From an uncultured Clostridia bacterium (GTDB lineage: Bacteria > Bacillota > Clostridia > Oscillospirales > CAG-272): a DNA stretch of 55,016 nt. Made by a program: the position numbers and the translations under genes. The stretch covers positions 1 through 55,016 of the forward strand of contig CALWJV010000014.1 in assembly GCA_944381115.1 (NCBI GenBank), read 5' to 3'. Every line of letters starts with the position of its first letter. Within the stretch, counting starts at the first letter, position 1. Below, one piece after another: positions 16,316 to 25,326 of this stretch. The notes beneath the pieces were generated by a model. That model saw only the letters and a list, made by a program, of their open reading frames with translations, was not told where the DNA came from and did no database searches.

Positions 16316-17752
16316 TTATTTTTTAGTCTTTTTTTTGCAAAAATCTTTTGTGAGTTTAATGACTGTCGGAGAAAGAAGTAAAACTGCAACGGTATTTACT
16401 GTTGCCATAACTGCGATTGAAAGATCAGCAAGTTCCCATACCGTATTTTCCGGCATAATGCAACCTGCAAATGCAGAAAAAGCAAAAAGTACACCGTAAA
16501 TAACTAAACTTTTTTTGCCGAATCCCAATGCTTTGGCAGACTCTTCGCCGTAAAATGCCCATCCGGCAACCGAGCCAAGTGCAAATAAAAATATTGATAT
16601 ACCGAGAAATATTTTTATCGGTTCTCCGAGAGCAGAAGCGAATGAGTTAATCGCAACCTCCGTCGAACTCCCGCTCAGGGGAGTATTTGATAAGAGGACA
16701 ACAAAAGCAGTAAGCGTGCATAAAATAAGTGTATCACAGATAACCTCCGCTATGCCGAAGAATCCTTGCCGTACCGGGCTGTCTGTATCTGCTTTTGCAT
16801 GGGCTATCGGTGCGGTCCCACAGCCTGCCTCGTTTGACATTATTCCCCTTGTTAACCCGTATCTCATAGCGGGAGTACAGAAAAAACCTAAGATACCGAA
16901 AGTACCGGCCCGGAAAGTAAATGCCTCCGAAAAAATAACTGAAATTATATAAGGAATATTATGTCTGAAAATAAAAATTACGGCGACTGATAAGATAACA
17001 TATGCAAGGCAAAGAGGAGGAACAATTTTCAGAGTAAATGAGGAGATTTTTTTTTCTCCGCCGAAGCAAAGATACAGGACAGTAAAAAAGAATATTGCAC
17101 CACAAATAACAGGTGGGATTTTTACGGATAAAAATACACCGTCCGCTGCCGCTTTTGTCTGGGTGATACTTCCCATTGTAAATGATGTAATAATGCACAT
17201 GACACAGAAAAAAATTGCTGTTTTAGGTGCGTTGAGTCCGTTTTTTATGTACATATGTGCACCGCCATGAAATGATCCGCTACTGTCCTTTTGACGAAAG
17301 TATAACGCAAGTACTGTTTCTGCAAATTTAAGTACTGATGATACTGCAGCGCAAACCCAGATCCAGAAAATAGTCCCCGCCCCTCCAGCCATTATTGCAG
17401 CGGTGACTCCAGAGATGTTTCCTACCCCGAGTGTACCTGCAAGTGCAAGACAAAGCGAAGAAAAAGGTGAAACACTGCTTTTATTTTCGTTATATGATTT
17501 TTTCGTCTTATTTTTTCTTTTTTCATGTACGGCGAAAAATTTGCGCCAGGCAATATTATTTGATTTTTTTTCTGATACGTTTCTTTTCTTTTTTTCAGAC
17601 TTGTCTTTACTTAAAAGAGTTCGCATAACAAAAATCGGACGGAAAACATATCTTCCTATACGAAAAGCGAAATACATACCGCTGATAAAAAGAATGGCAG
17701 GTAAAAACAGTGCCGTAAAATACATATTTATGGTTTTTAAAAGTAAACCCAT
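16316..17752 (-). CDS. Alanine/glycine:cation symporter family transporter (AGCS)
   Basis: 478 residues with about 10 hydrophobic helices. Signature segments are LALAGTLGVGNISGVTAAIMAGGAGTIFW (starting near residue 103) and the conserved NEAGCGTAPIAHA near 300, both diagnostic of AGCS. These proteins import alanine or glycine with Na+ or H+. An unusual Lys-, Arg- and Ser-rich cytoplasmic insertion (KSEKKKRNVSEKKSNN and following, about 50-95) lies after the first helix. GGAGG precedes the ATG. The leader holds no glycine riboswitch that I can recognise. Upstream it faces the divergent small membrane protein gene. Confidence 0.92.
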   Translation of the reverse strand: MGLLLKTINMYFTALFLPAILFISGMYFAFRIGRYVFRPIFVMRTLLSKDKSEKKKRNVSEKKSNNIAWRKFFAVHEKRKNKTKKSYNENKSSVSPFSSLCLALAGTLGVGNISGVTAAIMAGGAGTIFWIWVCAAVSSVLKFAETVLALYFRQKDSSGSFHGGAHMYIKNGLNAPKTAIFFCVMCIITSFTMGSITQTKAAADGVFLSVKIPPVICGAIFFFTVLYLCFGGEKKISSFTLKIVPPLCLAYVILSVAVIFIFRHNIPYIISVIFSEAFTFRAGTFGILGFFCTPAMRYGLTRGIMSNEAGCGTAPIAHAKADTDSPVRQGFFGIAEVICDTLILCTLTAFVVLLSNTPLSGSSTEVAINSFASALGEPIKIFLGISIFLFALGSVAGWAFYGEESAKALGFGKKSLVIYGVLFAFSAFAGCIMPENTVWELADLSIAVMATVNTVAVLLLSPTVIKLTKDFCKKKTKK

Positions 17753-17996
17753 TATCTGCCTCCGTAAAATAAATAAGTACCTTTTATTTTATGCAGAAAA
17801 TAAATAAAAATGTTTAAAAATAATGAATAAAAATATTTTAAATAGAGATTATAGTTGCTTTTTTGAGATATTATAGTCTGTAATTAATTTGGATAAAATG
17901 TTATAATAAATACAACAAACCGTTTTTGAGCGAAATTTTCAGTCTGAAGCGGTTTGATTCGCATAAAACATATTATTTAAAGGAGGAGTACATAAA

Positions 17997-18248
17997 GTGG
18001 CAAAAAAAGGTGGGATCACATCAGCCTATGAGGCTTTACCGAAACTCGCAAAGATCATAATTCAGATCATATTCGGTGTTATCGTAGGAGGAATTTACAG
18101 AATTATAAGATTCTTTGAGACAGGACATATAATTACACTTGTTATCGGTCTTCTTGCAACATTTACCGGTATAGGTAATATTATTATTTGGATAGTCGAC
18201 CTGATAACTGAGATTCTTTTTGACAGAATTACTATTTTTTCAGAATAA
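17997..18248 (+). CDS. Small two-helix membrane protein of unknown function
   Basis: 83 residues from a GTG with a very strong AAAGGAGGAG 9 bases before it, so it is certainly translated. Two hydrophobic helices (IIIQIIFGVIVGGIYRIIRFF at about 22-42 and HIITLVIGLLATFTGIGNIIIWIVDLI from about 46) follow a short positively charged N-terminus. It resembles small integral membrane proteins with no assigned function. It ends just before an exceptionally strong bidirectional terminator. Its upstream has a TATAAT at about 17902 with a TGT extended -10 but no clear -35. Confidence 0.75.
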   Translation: MAKKGGITSAYEALPKLAKIIIQIIFGVIVGGIYRIIRFFETGHIITLVIGLLATFTGIGNIIIWIVDLITEILFDRITIFSE

Positions 18249-18257
18249 TAATAAAAT

Positions 18258-18293
18258 AAAAGGACCTTGTGCAATCTTGCACAAGGTCCTTTT
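18258..18293. terminator. Strong bidirectional terminator
   Basis: Nearly perfect 17-bp inverted repeat, AAAAGGACCTTGTGCAA mirrored around TC, between two convergent genes. Confidence 0.92.
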
Positions 18294-18299
18294 ATTATT

Positions 18300-19967
18300 T
18301 TAAAGTTGCCACAAAGTTACTATATCGTAATTTTCTCCTGAAAGTGCTTTACCGTATAAATCTATTGACGCCAAGGTACATGATATAAGTATTTCGTCGT
18401 CCGGTGACTCTCCAATATCAAAATCAGGTGATATTTTAAACTGAACAGATTTGTTTTTTTCTGCAAATTCAGAGAAGTATTTTATGACTGCATTAAGTTC
18501 TGTTTGTGACCCTACATAAAAATCATATTCCTGTCCTGAAGAAAAAATTTTTTGCTCAGAATAAGAGTCATATTCTGTCTGGCAATCGAGAACAATGTAT
18601 TCAGACGCAGTATAGTATTTTGATATGATATTATCCGTTATAAGGAAAAATTCAAGTGAAAGTATCTCATTTGTACGGTTTAAGATCGTCCCGCCTGATG
18701 TAGCGTCAACAATATACCAATTCCCATTTATATATATTTTGTTCCAAGCATGACCTACACCTGATGGATTTGCGGTTTGTTTTCCGGATACTTGAACGCA
18801 TGGTATTCCTTCGATATTGGCAAGTGCTGAATAAGCCTTACTTATTCCGTCACACACGGCGATACCGTCATCAAATACGCCTTCAAGAAAGAAACTTTTA
18901 TATTCATTTGAATATTCAATCGTGCCGTTTTCCATCATATCATAAAGATATCCGTCGTATGTTACATTCATTATGATCCAGTCATATATTGCACGCGCTT
19001 TTTGAAAATCATTCATGTCGTCACTTATAATTTGCCGTAACACAGTTTTCATTTTTTTGTAGATCCTCTCGGCACTGCTTGACGGTACGGGTAAAGGTTT
19101 TACTCTGCATTCAAGTGCGTAAAAAAGTTGCTCGGAGGTTGATACTTCGTAAGAAACGGCACTGCTGTTTATTTTAAATCCATCAAAATCTGCCGGTCTG
19201 TCCGGTATGATCGGATCATAATTGGCACTTGAAAGTTGTGTATATGCTGGAATGGCAGAGGTTGATTTTGCCGGCTCAGGAGGGTAAGTGAATTTTAGTG
19301 TAAGTTTTTGTCCTGCAAGTGTTGCGTTGACGCTGAAGGAAATATCTAAATTAAAATTGTCAACAAGTCTGTCTACGAGGCCGTTTAAACTATCAAATTC
19401 AAAATTAAGTGTAAAAACCTGTGATACCGTTCTGTTGAAGACCGCGGCTTCTGTAATTTTTGCAAGTTCCTTTTCATTTGTAATGCTGTAGTTTTCCGTA
19501 CTGTCATAATCCATTAAAAATAATGACGTATCAACATAATTGATTGACTGCACAATCCTTTTTTCGACTTCAGGGCATCTTAGGCATCTGCGTTCCTCAA
19601 GTCCGTTTTGAATATCTGTTGCTTCAATAACGGTAACGTAGTTTCCAAATATATGTCCTGTTTTTTCCAAAGTTCTCGTTTCTTCAAAATTACAAAAAAT
19701 ACAAATACGCTTTTCTGTTCCGTCTTCGGTACAACTTTGCTGTGTTATAACATTCCAATCGGAAAATGAATGATTTTTCTTTTCGATAACAATTTTCTTT
19801 ACTCTGCCGCATTTTATGCAAGTTTTTATATTTTGTCCTTCAGTACAGCAAGTGGATTCGGTAATGTTTTCGGAATATTCGTGTCTGCAGAAAATATCAT
19901 TGCCGCTACAACTGCAAAATATGAAAGCAGTTAACAATACAGAAAAAGTTAATAGTAATTTCTTCAT
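18300..19967 (-). CDS. Transglutaminase-like domain lipoprotein with Cys-rich N-terminal repeats
   Basis: 555 residues. A lipoprotein signal (LLTAFIFCSCSGND, lipobox Cys at about 18-20) anchors it outside the membrane. Three repeats of about 40 residues follow, each with a CxxC pair and an H-x-(F/Y) end (CIKCG, CIFCN, CLRCP), a type common in Clostridia surface proteins. The C-terminal half holds a transglutaminase/protease core: Cys at about 370 in IAVCDGISKAY, His in GVGHAWNKI and Asp in WYIVDATSG form the triad. It is probably an extracellular peptidase or cross-linker; the substrate is unknown. It is monocistronic, with CAGGAG before the ATG. Confidence 0.85.
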   Translation of the reverse strand: MKKLLLTFSVLLTAFIFCSCSGNDIFCRHEYSENITESTCCTEGQNIKTCIKCGRVKKIVIEKKNHSFSDWNVITQQSCTEDGTEKRICIFCNFEETRTLEKTGHIFGNYVTVIEATDIQNGLEERRCLRCPEVEKRIVQSINYVDTSLFLMDYDSTENYSITNEKELAKITEAAVFNRTVSQVFTLNFEFDSLNGLVDRLVDNFNLDISFSVNATLAGQKLTLKFTYPPEPAKSTSAIPAYTQLSSANYDPIIPDRPADFDGFKINSSAVSYEVSTSEQLFYALECRVKPLPVPSSSAERIYKKMKTVLRQIISDDMNDFQKARAIYDWIIMNVTYDGYLYDMMENGTIEYSNEYKSFFLEGVFDDGIAVCDGISKAYSALANIEGIPCVQVSGKQTANPSGVGHAWNKIYINGNWYIVDATSGGTILNRTNEILSLEFFLITDNIISKYYTASEYIVLDCQTEYDSYSEQKIFSSGQEYDFYVGSQTELNAVIKYFSEFAEKNKSVQFKISPDFDIGESPDDEILISCTLASIDLYGKALSGENYDIVTLWQL

Positions 19968-20132
19968 AAGATCTCCTGTGTACGGTATTTGAGTACCTTT
20001 GAAAAATAAAATACTAAATATAACTATATTTTTATTATACTGCAGTTATCGATAAAAATCAAGAGATGCATAATATATTTAAAAATATGGTCTGAAGAAT
20101 AATCTAGATTAATTTACGGTAATGAAAAATCG
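19968..20132. other. Non-coding spacer between divergent genes
   Basis: Very AT-rich. No gene and no clear structure apart from the promoter that follows at 20133. Confidence 0.4.
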
Positions 20133-20161
20133 TTGACAAAACCAATTACATGTGATATAAT
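20133..20161 (+). promoter_or_regulatory. Promoter of the exopolysaccharide gene set
   Basis: TTGACA, 17-base spacer ending TGA, TATAAT; leader of about 105 bases before the sugar transferase ATG. Confidence 0.85.
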
Positions 20162-20273
20162 AATTATACATTATATATGAAGTTATACTCTATTATTTTA
20201 AAAAATCATGTCTGCATTTATTATTGTGTAATGGATGGTAGATTTTTACAATTTGTGGTAATGAGGAAATACA

Positions 20274-20924
20274 ATGTATAAAAATTTCTTTAAAAGATTT
20301 TTTGATATAATTATTTCGTTGATCGGAATAACTGTTTTTTCCATTCCTGCAATTATAATTGCTATTATAATAAAATTTTCAGATGGAGGCAATGTCATCT
20401 TTGTTCAGAAGCGCTTAGGAAAAAACAAAAAAATTTTTAAGTTGTATAAATTTCGGTCCATGAACGTAAATACTCCTGAAAACGTACCAAAGCACCTAAT
20501 GGAAAATCCCGAGCAGTACATAACCAGGATCGGAAAATTTATAAGAAAAACAAGTCTTGATGAAATTCCTCAATTTATAAATATCTTGTTTGGTAAAATG
20601 TCTGTTGTGGGTCCGCGACCGGCGCTGCCTAATCAGAAAGATCTGATTTCGGAAAGAGATAAGTACGGCGCAAACGACATTAAACCGGGACTTACCGGGT
20701 GGGCACAAATTAACGGACGTGACGAACTTGACAATGAGGTTAAAGCCGCTTACGACGGAGAATATACTAAAAAATTAAGTTTTTGGTTTGACTGTAAATG
20801 CTTTTTCGGAACAATACTTCCCGTCATTAAATGCCGGAATGTAAAAGAAGGTAAGACGGAAAAAAACGAAAATGTTGAAAAAAACGAAAATGTTGAAAAA
20901 AACGAAAAAAATAACATTATTTAA
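20274..20924 (+). CDS. Initiating sugar transferase (polyprenyl-phosphate glycosyl-1-phosphate transferase, PF02397)
   Basis: 216 residues. An N-terminal hydrophobic hairpin (IIISLIGITVFSIPAIIIAIIIKF at about 12-35) is followed by the catalytic domain with VQKRLGKNKKIFKLYKFRSM, KTSLDEIPQFINILFGKMSVVGPRP and KPGLTGWAQINGRDEL, all textbook motifs. It loads the first sugar phosphate onto undecaprenyl phosphate for capsule, exopolysaccharide or glycan synthesis at the inner membrane. It is the short form without extra membrane helices. The C-terminus carries an in-frame hexapeptide repeat (EKNENV). Two glycosyltransferase genes follow on the same strand. Confidence 0.95.
   Translation: MYKNFFKRFFDIIISLIGITVFSIPAIIIAIIIKFSDGGNVIFVQKRLGKNKKIFKLYKFRSMNVNTPENVPKHLMENPEQYITRIGKFIRKTSLDEIPQFINILFGKMSVVGPRPALPNQKDLISERDKYGANDIKPGLTGWAQINGRDELDNEVKAAYDGEYTKKLSFWFDCKCFFGTILPVIKCRNVKEGKTEKNENVEKNENVEKNEKNNII
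20859..20908 (+). repeat. 18-bp tandem repeat at the 3' end of the sugar transferase gene
   Basis: Two full copies (20859-20876 and 20877-20894) and a third of about 14 bases of the unit GAAAAAAACGAAAATGTT, coding EKNENV. The unit is a multiple of three, so copy change would lengthen the tail without a frameshift. Confidence 0.9.
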
Positions 20925-21085
20925 AATCCGGATCCCGTGTTTTTATGAAAAACTTTAAAAACATTATGTTGAAAAATTTATTCGAAGACAGTAAAAAACT
21001 GACAAAAAACTGTTAAACGAGAATTCAAAAAGTGCACTTGCATTATCAGGAATAACCCCTGCACATTACCGAAAGGAAACTGAAA

Positions 21086-22309
21086 ATGAAAATTTTATAT
21101 ATAACTGCAGAGGGTTTTGACACTCCAAATCCAAATAATCAGATGGCAGAAGTAATGATTCGCGATTTTTTAAAATCGGGACACTCTGTTCATCTGGTCC
21201 AAAGTCACAGAAAAGGGTTATATCCGGATATCCCGAAGTCGCTTGAAAATTTACCTAACTTTACGTTTGATACTGTCAAGAGAAAGGTCGTTGATAAATC
21301 TGACTTTGTAAAACGGTATCTAAACGATGTAAAATACGCTTTTTCTGCCAAAAAATATTGGAAAAAAGTTAAAGATGCAGATGTTATTTATCTGCAGTCC
21401 GGTCCGACGGTCATTTACCCGATGAGAATGCTCCATTTATTCAAAAGAAAACTCCCGATAGTTTATTCGGTTTATGATGTTTTTCCTGGTCACGCATATG
21501 AAATAGGAGTAATAAAATCAAAATTTGTTTACAACATTTTGCGTGTTATACAAAAACCTTGCTACCGTATCCCACAGGCAATAACCGTTTTGTCCGATGA
21601 TATGAAGAAAAAGGTTGTGGAGCAAGGGGCGGATCCCGGTAAGGTCCATGTTGTTCCTGCATGGTATGACGTCAGTACCGCGGGTGAAGTTCCGGCAGAA
21701 AAAAATCGGTTTCTTAAAAAGTACGGTATTGAAGGAAATAAATTCACGGTTCAGTATGCTGGAAGTATCGGGTATGTTTTTGACTATAAAGCTGTTATAG
21801 AACTTGCAAAGCGATTAAAGGAAGATACTGATATAAATATACGTATCGTCGGAGACGGACCGCTAAAAGATATATTTGTTGCCGAAGCAGAATCGGAATG
21901 TCTTACAAATATTTCTTTTTATCCTCTTCAGCCTGTTGAACTTACTTCTGATGTTTACAGTGCCTGCGACATATCGATTATCCCACTTCGTAAAGGCGTT
22001 ATCGGTAATGGTGTTCCGAGCAAGGCCCCGATTCTTATGAATTGCAAGAGAGTCATAGTAAATTCGGTAGACATAAATTCTGATTATGCAAAAATGTTTG
22101 AAGAACATAATATGGGAGTCGCGGTTGATACGTCGGACAGCGATGGACTTGCACAGGCCGTTATTGAACTGAAAAATTCTCCGGAAAAAAGAAGGATCAT
22201 GGCGGAAAATGCATATGCCTACGGAAAGGAAATTTATTCAAGCGATGCAAGTACGGAAAAAATCATTGATATTTTTTGGCAGGTAAGCGGAAAACGTAAA
22301 ATAAATTAA
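21086..22309 (+). CDS. Glycosyltransferase family 4 protein
   Basis: 407 residues with the GT-B two-domain fold. The N-terminal domain (ILYITAEGFDTPNPNNQMAE..., RDFLKSGHSVHLV) and the C-terminal nucleotide-sugar part (VQYAGSIGY, IVGDGPL, YSACDISIIPLRKGVIGNGVPSKAP) match GT4 enzymes such as the WbuB-like group. It transfers a sugar from an activated donor to the growing lipid-linked glycan on the cytoplasmic face. AAAGG precedes the ATG. It lies 161 bases after the sugar transferase gene, whose function it probably shares. Confidence 0.9.
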   Translation: MKILYITAEGFDTPNPNNQMAEVMIRDFLKSGHSVHLVQSHRKGLYPDIPKSLENLPNFTFDTVKRKVVDKSDFVKRYLNDVKYAFSAKKYWKKVKDADVIYLQSGPTVIYPMRMLHLFKRKLPIVYSVYDVFPGHAYEIGVIKSKFVYNILRVIQKPCYRIPQAITVLSDDMKKKVVEQGADPGKVHVVPAWYDVSTAGEVPAEKNRFLKKYGIEGNKFTVQYAGSIGYVFDYKAVIELAKRLKEDTDINIRIVGDGPLKDIFVAEAESECLTNISFYPLQPVELTSDVYSACDISIIPLRKGVIGNGVPSKAPILMNCKRVIVNSVDINSDYAKMFEEHNMGVAVDTSDSDGLAQAVIELKNSPEKRRIMAENAYAYGKEIYSSDASTEKIIDIFWQVSGKRKIN

Positions 22310-22481
22310 ATAAGTATTTGTGTTTGAAAATATATTTTAAATATATTAAAAACTAGAGATTTTTGTCAATGAAATTTTATTTTATGCCTGGCTATTCAGA
22401 AAAGAAATACGCATTAAGTATCTGACTGAAAGGCAGAGTTTTTTTGAACTGCAGGATCGTAAAGGCAGAATGGAGAAAGAA

Positions 22482-23585
22482 ATGAAGATCCTCATAATGG
22501 GTTTTACCAAACTCAAATATATGCCATATATAAATTTTTATCTTGATAATATTGACAGGTTAAAGCATGATGTACATGTACTTTATTGGAACAGAGATGG
22601 GAAAAATGAAGATATATCAAAATACAAAGGGTGTATCCTACATGAATTTTCCTGCCGTCAGCAGGATGATGTATTAAAACTTTCCAAATTGAAAAGTTTT
22701 TTAAAATACAGAAATTTTACTAAGAAACTGCTGAAAAAAAACGGCTTTGATTTTATATTCGTACTGCATTCTCTTACCGGCGTGGTTGTTGCGGATATTT
22801 TGAAAAAGAAATATAAAAACAGATATATTTTTGATTACCGTGATGTTACTTATGAGAGTTTGGCTCCTTACCGCAGAATAGTTGAATCCCTTACGAAAAA
22901 TTCTGCAGCAACATTTGTAAGCAGTGATGACTTCAGAACAATTTTGCCTCAGAACTGCAAAGATAAGATATATACCTCTCACAATCTGCTTGTTGATTCT
23001 CTTAAACACAGAGACGAAAAAACGCTTTACGGTACTGACTCCGAAAAAATCCGTGTTGCGTTCTGGGGATTTATTCGCCACGAACACATAAATAAAGAGA
23101 TCATCAGAAAGTTCTCTGCTGACAGTCGTTTTGAACTTCATTTCTACGGCAGAGAACAAAAAATCGCGTTGAGCCTAAAGGAGTATTCAAAAAAAATTTC
23201 TGCCGTAAATGTTTTTTTCCACGGAGAATATACACCGGAGCAGAGATATGTTTTTGCAAGAAACACAGATGTGATACACAACCTTTACAGCAATATTGAA
23301 AACCCATCATCACTTCATGCCATGACAAATAAATATTATGACGGAATAATTTTCAGGATACCTCAACTTTGTGTGACAGGCTCATTCATGGCAAAAAGGT
23401 CTGAAAATGCCGGGGTAGGTTTTTCCTGTGATCCTTATGACGAATACTTTACCGAAAAAGTATATAGTTATTATAAAAATACGGATAAAAAAGAATTTTT
23501 TTCAAACTGCGACTTTGAACTTGAAAAAGTATTAAATGAGTACAACAGGGCTCTAAAAATAATAAAAGAAAAAGTCGAAGCATAA
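22482..23585 (+). CDS. Glycosyltransferase-like protein (GT-B type)
   Basis: 367 residues from the ATG at 22482, which has GGAGA 6 bases before it; the ATG at 22470 lies inside that ribosome binding site. The N-terminal ILIMGFTKLKYMPYINFYL and FDYRDVTYES, together with the FHGEYTPEQRYVFARNTDVI region (about 250-270), look like a GT4-related enzyme, but the usual EP or GxGxP donor motif is weak, so the family match is looser than its neighbour's. It probably adds a further sugar to the same glycan. Together with the two preceding genes it forms a small glycan set that ends at a strong terminator. Confidence 0.7.
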   Translation: MKILIMGFTKLKYMPYINFYLDNIDRLKHDVHVLYWNRDGKNEDISKYKGCILHEFSCRQQDDVLKLSKLKSFLKYRNFTKKLLKKNGFDFIFVLHSLTGVVVADILKKKYKNRYIFDYRDVTYESLAPYRRIVESLTKNSAATFVSSDDFRTILPQNCKDKIYTSHNLLVDSLKHRDEKTLYGTDSEKIRVAFWGFIRHEHINKEIIRKFSADSRFELHFYGREQKIALSLKEYSKKISAVNVFFHGEYTPEQRYVFARNTDVIHNLYSNIENPSSLHAMTNKYYDGIIFRIPQLCVTGSFMAKRSENAGVGFSCDPYDEYFTEKVYSYYKNTDKKEFFSNCDFELEKVLNEYNRALKIIKEKVEA

Positions 23586-23649
23586 AAATTAAGGAAATTT
23601 TTTATTCTAAAAAAGTATAATAAAGTCTAATTGAATCTTTTAATATAAA

Positions 23650-23688
23650 GAAAAAGCATATGCATTTGTATCATGCATATGCTTTTTT
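23650..23688. terminator. Bidirectional terminator after the glycan gene set
   Basis: Stem AAAAGCATATGCAT / ATGCATATGCTTTT with a 7-base loop and T run, between convergent genes. Confidence 0.9.
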
Positions 23689-23705
23689 GTTATAAAAGAC
23701 AAGTG

Positions 23706-24419
23706 TTAAATTATTTTGCTTACGCCGAATATTCCAGACATAAAGAAACTGTTATTAAACCACTTTACGACACCGAATCCTCTTGCTACATTTTCCACTG
23801 TTGTTGAAAAAATAAATGGGAAAAAATTGACAAAAATAAGTGTTAAAATCCATGCCCAAAGAAATCCGGTTATTCCTCCGAAAACAGCACCGAGTATGCG
23901 ATTCACAAATCCTAAAATACCTATTTCCAAAAACTTATTTAAAATATGGTATATTACTGTAAACAAAATAAAAAAAACAATAAATAAAATAATGAATCCG
24001 ACTGTACCGTAAATAAGATTATATATAGCGTTAGTAAAATAATCAGTCGTTTCGGCTATAATATTGTCTGTACTTTCGGCAAGATTTACAAAATGTTCCT
24101 TTGCTCCGGAAAAGAGTTTTCCGAATTTACCGAAGATCTCATCATATCTTTCCTCTGCGGTCATCGAGGTATTGTTTGCATATGCTTCAAGTTTTTCTCC
24201 AAACGTTGATTCTACCTTATCGTAAATATAATTTTTATCAATCCTCAGTATCTTGCCTACGGCAAATTTCATAAAATCGGCAAGTTTAAACTGCCAGGCA
24301 AAGAAAACCGCAAACAAAAAGCGAAATCTTTTAACGACTTTGAAAAATCCCTTTACGTAGCCTATAATAATTGAAATAACTAAAACCGCAATAAGTATAA
24401 TATCCAGGTATATGCCCAC
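23706..24419 (-). CDS. CvpA family membrane protein
   Basis: 237 residues from a GTG with AAGGAG 9 bases before it. Four hydrophobic segments are present, including the opening LDIILIAVLVISIIIGYVKGF, typical of CvpA (colicin V production) proteins, plus TVGFIILFIVFFILFTVIYHILN and a Gly-rich LGFVNRILGAVFGGITGFLWAW. A soluble loop of about 60 residues separates helices two and three. The family's cellular role is poorly defined. It is the last gene of a long minus-strand run; 71 bases separate it from truA. Confidence 0.85.
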   Translation of the reverse strand: MGIYLDIILIAVLVISIIIGYVKGFFKVVKRFRFLFAVFFAWQFKLADFMKFAVGKILRIDKNYIYDKVESTFGEKLEAYANNTSMTAEERYDEIFGKFGKLFSGAKEHFVNLAESTDNIIAETTDYFTNAIYNLIYGTVGFIILFIVFFILFTVIYHILNKFLEIGILGFVNRILGAVFGGITGFLWAWILTLIFVNFFPFIFSTTVENVARGFGVVKWFNNSFFMSGIFGVSKII

Positions 24420-24490
24420 TTAAATTATCTCCTTTTTTATGCTTTTTAAAATAAATGATAAACATTAATTGTGTAATTTAAAATTTAAAT

Positions 24491-25231
24491 TCAATATAAA
24501 ACGTTTTTTAAATAAAGTCCATAAGCTGGAGCAGTAAGTCCTGCTTTTTTTCTGTCCCCGGAAAGAATTATTTCTTTTATTTTTTCCGGGGATATTTTTC
24601 CGTAAGAAACTTCTGTCAGTGTTCCGGTCATTATCCTTACCATATTATAGAGAAATCCGTCTGCGCTCACTCTGAAAATAACGGTATCTCCTTTTCTCAA
24701 AACTTCAGTATTTGTGACAGTCCTTACCGTATCGGAAACATCTGATCCGCTTGCCATAAATGCCGAAAAATCGTACTTACCCATGAATTCTTTTGCAGCG
24801 GCTTCCATTATATTCTCGTCCAGATGTTTTTTTAAATGCCATGCACGGTTAAGCATAAACGGATTTTTGTAAAAACCGTTGTCAATCAGGTATTCATATG
24901 TCTTGCTTTTAACAGAGTAACGTGCATGAAACGAATCAGGTACTTCTTTTGCTTCAAAAACTGAAATATCATCATTAAGTTTTATATTAAGAGCGGATGG
25001 TAAATTTTCGAATGGAATTTTTGGTGCGTTTTCCGGAGGTTCGATAGTGAAACAATATTCCAAAGCATGGACTCCGCTATCCGTTCTGCTACAACCTGTG
25101 ACCTTAATTTCTGTGTTGTAAATCTCAGCAGCCGCTTTATTTATCTGGCCCTGAATGCTTGATCCGTTTTTCTGGACTTGCCAACCGCAGTAATTTTTAC
25201 CGTCAAATCTGGCTTTTAGTAAGATTTTCAT
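24491..25231 (-). CDS. truA: tRNA pseudouridine(38-40) synthase TruA
   Basis: 246 residues, the usual length. The catalytic Asp51 sits in CSRTDSGVHA (GRTDxGVHA in the family), with RFDGKNYCGWQ at 8-18 and the C-terminal GFLYNMVRIMTGTL motif. TruA converts uridines 38-40 of the anticodon arm to pseudouridine. In Firmicutes truA commonly follows the ecfA-ecfA-ecfT genes exactly as here. ACGGAA precedes the ATG. Confidence 0.97.
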   Translation of the reverse strand: MKILLKARFDGKNYCGWQVQKNGSSIQGQINKAAAEIYNTEIKVTGCSRTDSGVHALEYCFTIEPPENAPKIPFENLPSALNIKLNDDISVFEAKEVPDSFHARYSVKSKTYEYLIDNGFYKNPFMLNRAWHLKKHLDENIMEAAAKEFMGKYDFSAFMASGSDVSDTVRTVTNTEVLRKGDTVIFRVSADGFLYNMVRIMTGTLTEVSYGKISPEKIKEIILSGDRKKAGLTAPAYGLYLKNVLY

Positions 25232-25326
25232 GTTAATTCCGTTCTGTTGTGCATAAGCATTATTTTATATTACGCAATTTCCGAATGATTTCAGATTTTT
25301 TCTGTGATTCAAGTATTTGTCTAGGT

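Noticed and set aside
17403..17807. Plus-strand ORFs opposite the AGCS transporter
   Set aside because: Very Phe-rich shadows of the Lys- and Glu-rich insertion of the transporter; no start signal.
17753..17996. Possible glycine riboswitch before the AGCS transporter
   Set aside because: No match to the conserved aptamer elements; the region is AT-rich with only a loose inverted repeat around AAACCG / CGGTTT.
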